From PALSA-1296 sp037143335 (GTDB taxonomy: Bacteria; Bacteroidota; Ignavibacteria; Palsa-1295), in NCBI GenBank assembly GCA_037143335.1, contig JBAWZA010000022.1, forward strand, positions 1 through 39,176: a DNA stretch of 39,176 nt, given 5' to 3'. Position 1 is the stretch's first letter; each line of letters starts with the position of its first letter. The notes beneath the pieces are model-generated. The model saw only the letters and a program-made list of their open reading frames with translations. It ran no database searches and was not told the origin of the DNA. The position numbers were made by a program, and so were the translations under genes. Below are positions 9,040 through 16,116 of the stretch, in pieces.

Positions 9040-10041
9040 ATGGCACTATTAGAAGTCAAAAATCTTCAGACATATTTTTTCACCGACGACGGCGTATCAA
9101 AAGCTGTTGATAATGTCAGCTATAGTGTCGATAGAAAAGAGACTCTCGGCGTAGTAGGCGAGTCAGGTTGCGGAAAATCTGTGACCGCACTCTCGATTAT
9201 GCGCTTGATTCCTGATCCACCTGGAAAAACTGTCGGCGGAGAAATTATTTTTGATGGCAAGGACTTGCTCAAGATTTCCGAAGAGGAAATGCGCTCCATC
9301 CGCGGCAATAAGATTGGCATGATCTTTCAAGAGCCGATGACTTCGCTCAACCCAGTTTTCACCGTCGGAAACCAGATCGAAGAATCTGTTATCCTCCACG
9401 AAAAAGTTTCGAAAGCAGAAGCGAAGAATCGTGCAATTGAAATGCTGAAAAAAGTAGGCATTCCTGCGCCAGAGCAGCGCTACGCTGAGTACCCGCACCA
9501 ACTTTCCGGCGGTATGCGTCAGCGCATCATGATTGCAATGGCTCTGGCTTGTAATCCTGCCGTACTCATCGCTGATGAGCCAACAACGGCATTGGATGTG
9601 ACTGTTCAAGCACAGATATTGGAGCTAATCAAGTCGCTTCAAGAAACTCTTGGTATGGGTGTGATTCTCATCACGCATGATCTTGGAGTGATCGCAGAGA
9701 CAGCAGATAAAGTTGCAGTCATGTATGCTTCCCACATCGTTGAGTACTCGAAGGCTGATGAAATTTATTATAATCCACTCCATCCGTACACCGTAGGGTT
9801 GCTTGGTTCGATTCCGAAATTAAATATTGAGTCCGATAGACTCATGACAATCGAAGGGACAGTACCGAATCCAACGAATTATCCGGTTGGATGTAATTAT
9901 GCTGCCCGTTGCCCCTATGCAACACCACAGTGCATTTCACAAGAACCACTTCTCATTGAGCACGAACCAGGTCATTGGGCTGCTTGCCATCATTGGGAAG
10001 AAGTGAAAGCCACGCGTCCGTCGAATCTGGTGGAGGCATAA
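9040..10041 (+). CDS. Oligo/dipeptide ABC transporter ATP-binding protein, DppD-like
   Basis: A 333-residue nucleotide-binding subunit that powers the two upstream permeases. Walker A is GESGCGKS at 40-47, the signature is LSGGMRQR at 155-162, and Walker B is AVLIADEPTTALD around 174-186. The C-terminal oligo/dipeptide domain (HPYTVGLLGSIP onward) is present, including the cysteine cluster CNYAARCPYATPQC and a later CHHW. Such importers usually have a second ATPase (DppF/OppF type) after this one. Here the next gene is convergent, so the partner must be elsewhere or this subunit acts as a homodimer. The stop lies only 5 bp from the stop of the convergent ureohydrolase. Confidence 0.94.
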   Translation: MALLEVKNLQTYFFTDDGVSKAVDNVSYSVDRKETLGVVGESGCGKSVTALSIMRLIPDPPGKTVGGEIIFDGKDLLKISEEEMRSIRGNKIGMIFQEPMTSLNPVFTVGNQIEESVILHEKVSKAEAKNRAIEMLKKVGIPAPEQRYAEYPHQLSGGMRQRIMIAMALACNPAVLIADEPTTALDVTVQAQILELIKSLQETLGMGVILITHDLGVIAETADKVAVMYASHIVEYSKADEIYYNPLHPYTVGLLGSIPKLNIESDRLMTIEGTVPNPTNYPVGCNYAARCPYATPQCISQEPLLIEHEPGHWAACHHWEEVKATRPSNLVEA

Positions 10042-10046
10042 GCGAT

Positions 10047-10967
10047 TTATTTCGCCAGCGCAAAATTCAACATTCGATAAATTAGCTTTGCTACCAGGTA
10101 GGTAGCGTGTTGCTGCTTTTTGTCTGGTGATAATTCTACCACATCGAAGCCGATGATTTTTTTCCCAGCCTTGCGAAGTTCTCTAAAAATCTCTATCGTC
10201 TCATTCCAGAAGAATCCGTCCGGTTCCGGGGTGCCCGTTGTTGGCATGATCGCTGGATCGAAGTAGTCAACATCGAAAGTGACGTAAACCTCGTCGGATG
10301 GCAGTGCCTTCACGACACTTTTTTGCCAATTCTCGCCGTGTTTTTTTCTGCGGATGTTGGTTGCATAAAATGTCTTCACTCCAGATTTCTTAATAAAATC
10401 GAACTCATCTTTTGATTGCGCGCGAATGCCGCACTGCACAACTCGTTTCATCGGGAAGTGAACTTCATCAGCAACTCTCATCATAAAACAAGCATGGCTG
10501 TATGGTGTGCCGGAATACGAATCACGCAGATCTGAGTGTGCATCAAAATGCAAGACAGACATCTTCGGATATTTTTTGAAATGCGCGGCAATTGGGGCAG
10601 TGGAAATGGTATGTTCACCACCGAGGGTGATGACGAATTTATTTGCTGCAAGCTCGTTACTGACAGCTGATTCAAGCAAATCAAGAGCTGCTCTGCCTGA
10701 CTTCTTGCCATAAGCGACCGGCGGAAGTGTAGCTATCCCAGTCTTAAAGCAAAGCTCGGTGAAGAACTCATCATCCAAAAACTCTACAAATTGAGAAGCA
10801 TGGATAATCGCTTCCGGTGCCTTACCTGTTCCTCCTCCATAACTCGTCGTCTTTTCATAAGGAGCAGAGAGGATGACAACCCTACTATTCTCGTATGAAG
10901 AGAACTCAGGCGCAAGGCCGAGGAAGTTGGAGTCGGTAGGTAATACTTTGCGTGTGGCGGATTTCAT
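10047..10967 (-). CDS. speB: Agmatinase-family ureohydrolase
   Basis: A 306-residue arginase/agmatinase-family enzyme. All six manganese ligands are visible: His119 (GGEHTIS), Asp142, His144 and Asp146 (HFDAHSDLRD), and Asp232 and Asp234 (FDVDYFDPA). The segment MPTTGTPEPDGF after the last ligands is typical of agmatinases, which hydrolyse agmatine to putrescine and urea. The N-terminal extension before the SAPYEKTTSYGGGTGKAP segment is short and unremarkable. The cytoplasmic role would be polyamine synthesis. The family also contains guanidinobutyrase, formiminoglutamase and guanidine hydrolases, so the substrate is inferred. It is convergent with the ABC ATPase and sits downstream of a strong hairpin that separates it from the T9SS gene on the same strand. 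Confidence 0.88.
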   Translation of the reverse strand: MKSATRKVLPTDSNFLGLAPEFSSYENSRVVILSAPYEKTTSYGGGTGKAPEAIIHASQFVEFLDDEFFTELCFKTGIATLPPVAYGKKSGRAALDLLESAVSNELAANKFVITLGGEHTISTAPIAAHFKKYPKMSVLHFDAHSDLRDSYSGTPYSHACFMMRVADEVHFPMKRVVQCGIRAQSKDEFDFIKKSGVKTFYATNIRRKKHGENWQKSVVKALPSDEVYVTFDVDYFDPAIMPTTGTPEPDGFFWNETIEIFRELRKAGKKIIGFDVVELSPDKKQQHATYLVAKLIYRMLNFALAK

Positions 10968-10999
10968 ACGATATAAAATTAGTTAATTGCTAACAACAG

Positions 11000-11026
11000 A
11001 AAGGGTCAGGCAATGCCTGACCCTTT
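11000..11026 (-). terminator. Rho-independent terminator between T9SS gene and speB
   Basis: A perfect 13-bp inverted repeat (AAAGGGTCAGGCA and TGCCTGACCCTTT) around a single central base; in RNA the innermost pairs would open to form a loop. On the minus strand it lies 26 nt after the stop of the gene ending at 11052 and is followed by CTGTTGTTAG. It also falls just upstream of the speB start, which insulates that gene. Confidence 0.75.
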
Positions 11027-11051
11027 GTAAGTTCTATCACTCTAAGTAAGA

Positions 11052-12161
11052 TTACTTCGAGAGAACCATACGCTTTGTTTGGCTGAAATCGCCAGACTTA
11101 AGCGTGTAGAAGTACGTTCCAGTAGGAAGCGCATCAGCTGCGAAGTTCACACTGTGCTCACCTGTATTCTGGAAGCCATCAACAAGCGTGGCAACCTGAA
11201 CTCCGAGTGCGTTATAGACCTTCAACGAAACGCGAGTATCGTTCGCTACAGAGTACTTAATCTCCGTAGATGGATTGAACGGATTCGGGAAATTCTGTGC
11301 AAGCGCATTGCCCGTGAGTGGCTTGTCATCAACAGCGCTCAGAGAGCTATTAACTAGAGCAAAGATGAAGAAATTCTGGTAGAACGGTTCTCCGCCACCT
11401 CTTGTGATGCCAACCCAATAAAACTGATAAGGGAAACCTGAAGCAACTGAACGTTGGATGGCTGTGTCAACTGGTGACGCAAAATCGAGTGAGTCGCCGA
11501 AGATACCTATGACTTGTTGACCGCTGAAATCAGAGTTGAAATCGAACGGTGTTTCAACAGTAATGAAAAATGATCTGCCAACTTTTTTGTGCTTCATTTT
11601 CACTGTTAAGTACTGCAATCCGCCAGTCTGCACCTGTGATAAATCCTCATAACTTACAGAGGTTGAATCAATTAGTTTGGATGGGTATGGCAGTGAATTT
11701 CCGGATGGCACAACAGCAGACCAAGCCGAGATAATTAGTCTGAATTGGTTTGCGCCAGATGTCAATGCACCGTCAGGTATTCCGATACCAACTTGTACGC
11801 TATCAAGGTAGGTGCTGGCAGTGTAAGGAGATGTGAATCTCTCTGTATAACCAACAACTGTATCCACAACAGTCGAACCATCTTGTTGCGAAATTCCTAT
11901 CGTTGTTGGGAAATATGCATATGCAAATTGACCTGTAGCCATGTCAACATTTGATACCCATTCTACACTTTGTGTGCTGTTGTGGCTGCCATTTAATGGC
12001 GCAAAACTGGGGGCATAATGAGGTGGAGCCAAGAATACACCAGTTGGGTCCTGAACTTTAGCTCCATCAGGGCGTAAAACAGTTGACGATGACTGTGCAA
12101 ACACACCACTTGCGGTGAAGAGGCAGAGTCCTAAAAATAAAGCTGTAACAAATTTTGTCAT
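11052..12161 (-). CDS. Secreted protein with T9SS type A sorting domain
   Basis: A 369-residue exported protein. The N-terminus is a signal peptide (MTKF, hydrophobic core, cleavage near VFAQ). Residues about 60-285 are mostly beta sequence with no family I recognise. From about residue 288 the linker NFPNPFNPSTEIKYS leads into a compact beta domain containing VSLKVYNALGVQVATLV, LPTGTYFYTLKSGDFSQ and the final KRMVLSK. This is the T9SS C-terminal sorting domain (type A), which directs outer-membrane translocation. The function of the mature part is unknown. It is divergent from the metallopeptidase gene across about 200 bp and ends in a strong terminator. Confidence is high for secretion and low for role. 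Confidence 0.9.
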   Translation of the reverse strand: MTKFVTALFLGLCLFTASGVFAQSSSTVLRPDGAKVQDPTGVFLAPPHYAPSFAPLNGSHNSTQSVEWVSNVDMATGQFAYAYFPTTIGISQQDGSTVVDTVVGYTERFTSPYTASTYLDSVQVGIGIPDGALTSGANQFRLIISAWSAVVPSGNSLPYPSKLIDSTSVSYEDLSQVQTGGLQYLTVKMKHKKVGRSFFITVETPFDFNSDFSGQQVIGIFGDSLDFASPVDTAIQRSVASGFPYQFYWVGITRGGGEPFYQNFFIFALVNSSLSAVDDKPLTGNALAQNFPNPFNPSTEIKYSVANDTRVSLKVYNALGVQVATLVDGFQNTGEHSVNFAADALPTGTYFYTLKSGDFSQTKRMVLSK

Positions 12162-12359
12162 TGGTATTGTGAATATAGTGAAACTCTAAGGAACGTAGTA
12201 AGTGAAATTACACAGTGGTAACAGGATTATAACCCGTAGTTTCTGAAAAAGTTGCGAAAAAAAGCGAAAAATTAACGAGAATTCTCTGTGCAACTATTTT
12301 CCGGATTCAATACTTAAACAAAGACGTGATCCTGATCGGACCCACTTTATTTCGAAGCA

Positions 12360-15257
12360 ATGAGCAATCGCTATATAGCCAACATCCTATTTCTCTGCTT
12401 ATTTGTAGGCACTGCTGTCGCTCAGGGTGTTGATGGCAAAAAATTTAGTATCCTCAGCCGGAACGCCAATGGCGCACCATCCCTCATCCAGCCGATGGTT
12501 CACACTTCAACCCCACCGATTCACCCCTCGGATTCGGTATCAATTGTCCAATTTGCTTTGCGGGAAGTAGCGAATATTGCCACTAAGCTGCTCGCATTAC
12601 CACCGAACGCCACTCTCACTCTGCTCGGAAATTTTTTGAACGGCAATCACTGGATTACAACCTTCGAGCTTCGTTATCAGGGCATACCTATCAGGGAGAG
12701 ATTCTTACGGATGGATATCGGTGCGCAGAACGGAGAAATTCTTGCTATTCGGAATTTCCTGCCGACACTCCAACCGAATGCAAATACCGCAAGCCTCACA
12801 GCAGAACAGGCAGTGCAGAGAATTCACGTCACCCGACTCTCGGAACGACAGAGATTCACCACTCCTGCTTTGGTTTTTATTGAAGAGAAAGGGAAGAGTT
12901 TCCTCCGGTTGTGTTACGAAGTTATTGCGATCGACAATTTATTCTTATCGACGAGATATACGCTTGATGCTCTCAGCGGTGAGATTATCGAAGAGAAACC
13001 CCTTCAGTTACAAGGTTGTCATGAAGCCTCGACATCTACCGAGTCACAAACTCAGCTGGAGTCGTTGGAAAAAAAATCTTCTGCGTCAACTAACGGAGTT
13101 CTCTCTGGTGCCTCGGGTAGGGTCTTAGCGAGTGTACACATCTCTTCGCCCTATGATACTCTTACTATGGTGGGATTGCCTTATGTCCGTATAACGGCTA
13201 ATGGCGTGAGTACTTACACAGACTCCGATGGTGTGTGGACATTGCCAAACCTTAATTATCCGTTGAATATAGAAACTGCATTCGATGGTAAATTCTTCAC
13301 CGTTGCCAGGCAAGATGGGAGTGCGAATAGTACTCTCAAAACGATTCTGCAACAGGGTCAATCAGAGGTTCTTTGGGATAGAACAAATTCTGATGATGCC
13401 GAACGCGATGGATTCTATGCTGTGAGCTTCGCAAGACTTTCGGATAAGAGAATTGACGAAGACCTTTTGGGATTAGATCAGAAGATGAAGGTCCGAGTTA
13501 ATCTGGCTGCCTCGTGTGACGCTTTTTATTCCGATGCTGATACATCGCTGAATTTTTTTGGAAGCGGAGCTACCTGTTCAAATACTGCCGAGGTTGCTGA
13601 TGTCGTATTTCATGAATACGGACACCGAGTGATTCAGGCACGCTATCAGAAAGCCTCTGGAAAGAATATCAATCTTGCTGATGCATCACTTGCAGAGGCA
13701 TTCGCGGATTTGAATAGTGCATTCATTCGCAATGATCCTCGTATCGGAGTTGGGTTGTATGGGGATCCTAAAACGACAACAAAAATTCTTCGCACTTGCG
13801 ACAATCAAAAAAGGTGGCCTACTGACATCTCCCCAGATATTCATATCTCCAGCCAAATTCTCTCCGGCGCTTTTTGGGATTTAGGAAAACGGATCGGCGT
13901 TAAAGAGGCTGAGCATCTCTTTCATTTTATGCAATATGAAATGCCTGATGGACCAGGACTTATCCCTCCTGACTCCGCTTCGCTAGAAGATGGTTTTACA
14001 TCAACGCTCGTGGCAACAATACTTGCCGACGATGACGACAATAACCTTCAAAACGGCACGCCTCACCTCAAAGATATTTTGGCTTCCTTCAAGTTGCACA
14101 ATATCGGATTAGAAAATAAGATTATTCTCCGCGTCCAACATATTAATGATTTTGATACCTTAAATAATTTCTACCCGGCATTTGTGAATGTGGCATATAC
14201 CGGTATCGTTGGCGAATTGGATACAAGTTCGCTGAGGCTCTTCTATGCGACTCAAGATGAGAATATATTTCACCCGGTTTACTTCTCGCACTACGGTGGA
14301 TCACTTTTCAAAGGAGTAATCCCAAAAGTAAAACCGGGCTCAGTAGTTAGGTACTATGCACAAGTAGCCACACGATATGGCGACACGGCATACTCTGCTC
14401 TACAGAGCGAGCTACCAACATTCTTGGTTGGGTATGAGCGGAAGATTTTTGATGATGCCGAGAATGAAACAGGTTGGTCGTTATCACGCTCGAACTATGA
14501 AGCAACTTCAGGCAGATGGGTACGTGCAAAGCCAAATGGTACACTTATGGATTCGAGCTTGCCACTTCGCTTCATTCAGCAAGACTCGGATCATACTCCG
14601 AATGGTTCGATATGTTATGTAACTGGGAATCAGACTAGTTTAGCAAACGATGTAGGCTTCGATGATGTAGATAGCGGGACAACGACTCTCACAACACCAT
14701 CATTCGATCTTCATACTTTTCATTCGCCAGTTATCAGATATTGGTATTATTACAATAATGATCACGGACAAAACCCGGGCATACCAATATGGAAAGTAGA
14801 AGCCTCAAACGACAACGGAGCTAACTGGAAACCGGTACAGCTTACGCATAAATCATCGAACGACTCATCAGGCTTTCCGCAGTGGAAAGAGTATACATTC
14901 TTACTCCAAAATTATTTTCTACCAACAGCCGCGACGATGTTCCGCTTTGTCGCCAGTGATTATGCAGGAGCGTTAGTCGAAGCCGGAGTTGATGACTTCG
15001 AGATACTTGATGCCGTATTCGGAAAAGAGAAAGTAGAGACTGGTGCAGAAATCACGATACTCTCAGCATATCCGAACCCTGTTCGAAGCGGTGAGTTATT
15101 TCATCTTCGTAGCAGTGGCGATGCACGTTGGAAGGATTTGCTTGGACGGACAATGTGGATTCAGAAAAGTCCAGATGCACTGATTCCGAGTTCAATTGGT
15201 AGCGGAGTATATTTTATTGAATCCGCCGGTGAAAGACTTCAAGTAGTGGTGTATTAA
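12360..15257 (+). CDS. Secreted M36-like zinc metallopeptidase with T9SS sorting domain
   Basis: A 965-residue protein with a signal peptide (cleavage near AVAQ). Residues about 60-215 resemble a fungalysin/thermolysin propeptide (FTP/PepSY): an LRYQGIPIRERFLRMDI segment followed by NGEILAIRN. The catalytic region has HEYGH at 418-422 and a downstream glutamate, Glu446, in LAEAFADLNSAF, 24 residues on. This HExxH plus E pattern is that of gluzincins such as M36. Residues about 595-690 look like a beta-sandwich. About 700-890 look like a jelly-roll or MAM-like domain (VDDFEIL at its end). The last 70 residues (SAYPNPVRSGE to the end) form a T9SS sorting domain. Expected role: extracellular proteolysis. 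Substrate unknown. Confidence 0.9.
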   Translation: MSNRYIANILFLCLFVGTAVAQGVDGKKFSILSRNANGAPSLIQPMVHTSTPPIHPSDSVSIVQFALREVANIATKLLALPPNATLTLLGNFLNGNHWITTFELRYQGIPIRERFLRMDIGAQNGEILAIRNFLPTLQPNANTASLTAEQAVQRIHVTRLSERQRFTTPALVFIEEKGKSFLRLCYEVIAIDNLFLSTRYTLDALSGEIIEEKPLQLQGCHEASTSTESQTQLESLEKKSSASTNGVLSGASGRVLASVHISSPYDTLTMVGLPYVRITANGVSTYTDSDGVWTLPNLNYPLNIETAFDGKFFTVARQDGSANSTLKTILQQGQSEVLWDRTNSDDAERDGFYAVSFARLSDKRIDEDLLGLDQKMKVRVNLAASCDAFYSDADTSLNFFGSGATCSNTAEVADVVFHEYGHRVIQARYQKASGKNINLADASLAEAFADLNSAFIRNDPRIGVGLYGDPKTTTKILRTCDNQKRWPTDISPDIHISSQILSGAFWDLGKRIGVKEAEHLFHFMQYEMPDGPGLIPPDSASLEDGFTSTLVATILADDDDNNLQNGTPHLKDILASFKLHNIGLENKIILRVQHINDFDTLNNFYPAFVNVAYTGIVGELDTSSLRLFYATQDENIFHPVYFSHYGGSLFKGVIPKVKPGSVVRYYAQVATRYGDTAYSALQSELPTFLVGYERKIFDDAENETGWSLSRSNYEATSGRWVRAKPNGTLMDSSLPLRFIQQDSDHTPNGSICYVTGNQTSLANDVGFDDVDSGTTTLTTPSFDLHTFHSPVIRYWYYYNNDHGQNPGIPIWKVEASNDNGANWKPVQLTHKSSNDSSGFPQWKEYTFLLQNYFLPTAATMFRFVASDYAGALVEAGVDDFEILDAVFGKEKVETGAEITILSAYPNPVRSGELFHLRSSGDARWKDLLGRTMWIQKSPDALIPSSIGSGVYFIESAGERLQVVVY

Positions 15258-15265
15258 AAAAAATA

Positions 15266-15306
15266 GTCGCACAGAAACTCTCGGGGAATCTGAGTTTCCG
15301 TGCGAC
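15266..15306 (-). terminator. Hairpin terminator, mainly for the minus-strand small gene
   Basis: A 15-nt stem, GTCGCACAGAAACTC with GAGTTTCCGTGCGAC (one mismatch), encloses an 11-nt loop. On the minus strand it is followed by CTATTTTTTTTAAT, a strong T-run, so it fits termination of the gene ending at 15322. It also lies just after the plus-strand metallopeptidase stop and may serve both. Confidence 0.78.
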
Positions 15307-15321
15307 CCTGACTTATTCACT

Positions 15322-15681
15322 TCACATCATTGACTTTCTCGAACTACCTGGATACACGCGGTACACGATTTTCCGAATCGTATCTTGTTGCAAATATGGA
15401 TACATCATCGTTAGCTCCTTAATCGCTTCCACAGTTTTCATCCTGCCATCTTTTTTGAGCGAAAGAAACATCTGCCGAATAATGTAGTCGCGCAGAGATT
15501 TTTCGTTTATGAGATCATTCGAGCGGAGTGTTGAGAACACTTCGTCGCTTAGGATGCCTGCAAGCGGGTTAGCGGAGCCTTCTCTAAAGCTATTTCTGAT
15601 GCTCGATACATCTCCGGCAATTAGAAATGGGTTGAAGGAAGGTTGTTCGGAATAGACGGTGCGTTGTTGGAGCGTTTGCAT
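15322..15681 (-). CDS. Small hypothetical protein, predicted helical C-terminus
   Basis: The open frame begins at 15738, but the first 19 residues are hydrophobic and unlike the rest. I prefer the ATG at 15681, which gives a 119-residue protein beginning MQTLQQRTVYSEQ. No family is recognised. The N-terminal half is polar with Asn/Ser-rich loops. From about residue 60 the sequence looks helical and basic (SLRDYIIRQMFLSLKKDGR, then KTVEAIKELTMMYP). It ends with a short positively charged tail. There is no signal peptide with this start. With the upstream start there could be a signal anchor. Its own terminator lies 16 bp past the stop. It sits between two T9SS cargo genes, but nothing in the sequence ties it to them. 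Confidence 0.6.
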   Translation of the reverse strand: MQTLQQRTVYSEQPSFNPFLIAGDVSSIRNSFREGSANPLAGILSDEVFSTLRSNDLINEKSLRDYIIRQMFLSLKKDGRMKTVEAIKELTMMYPYLQQDTIRKIVYRVYPGSSRKSMM

Positions 15682-16030
15682 AACTGTAGTGATGAATAAA
15701 AAAAATGGATACGTTATAAAATATTCTCCGCCGGGCAATCCGCAAAGTGCAGATCAAAGAACAGACTCTTAACCTAACGAGTGAGGTCTAACTGCTTTGT
15801 GTTGGTACAGCCATCCTTCACTATTCTTTTTTTTTGCCCTCTGCCGAACTTACCGGCAGAGAAATCGTATCAATTTATTATTCCTGTTTCCTACAATTAT
15901 GTGTGTAAAATTTTTCTGAGATGCCAACCGCTGAGCGTTCTCGGTTTGGCTGACATCAGTGAAAGCATCCAAGTGAATAAACCCTCATTATATATAAGTA
16001 CCCCAAGGGGGGTCATTTGTTACAAAAAAA
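15682..16030. other. Gene-free stretch with two hairpins
   Basis: About 350 bp without a convincing gene. It holds two inverted repeats: CTCTGCCG/CGGCAGAG at 15839-15861 (7-nt loop, preceded by a T-run) and GCCAACCG/CGGTTTGGC at 15923-15950 (one bulged base). A T/A-rich tract and a GGGG-containing segment follow before the terminator at 16031. I see no TAnnTTTG element here on either strand. The longest plus-strand frame (15781-16035) has no recognisable content. It could be a leader region for the gene at 15681 or a small RNA locus. Confidence 0.35.
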
Positions 16031-16056
16031 AATAGGGCACAATTCCTAGCCCTATT
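16031..16056 (-). terminator. Rho-independent terminator of the BNR protein gene
   Basis: AATAGGGC pairs with GCCCTATT across a 10-nt loop. On the minus strand it is followed by a nine-base T-run (CTATTTTTTTTTGTA). It lies 61 nt beyond the stop of the gene ending at 16117. Confidence 0.78.
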
Positions 16057-16067
16057 CCAAAAATCAT

Positions 16068-16096
16068 GCTAAGTTATTATTAATCAATAACTTAGC
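16068..16096 (-). other. Second inverted repeat in the 3' region of the BNR gene
   Basis: GCTAAGTTATT pairs perfectly with AATAACTTAGC (11 bp) around a 7-nt loop, between the stop codon at 16117 and the terminator at 16031-16056. It is AT-rich with no T-run of its own, so it may protect the mRNA 3' end or assist termination. Confidence 0.5.
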
Positions 16097-16116
16097 TGCA
16101 ACTTCGACATAAATTT

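Noticed and set aside
15781..16035. 84-codon plus-strand frame in the gene-free stretch
   Set aside because: Mixed composition with no known family, running across two hairpins into the A-run of a terminator.
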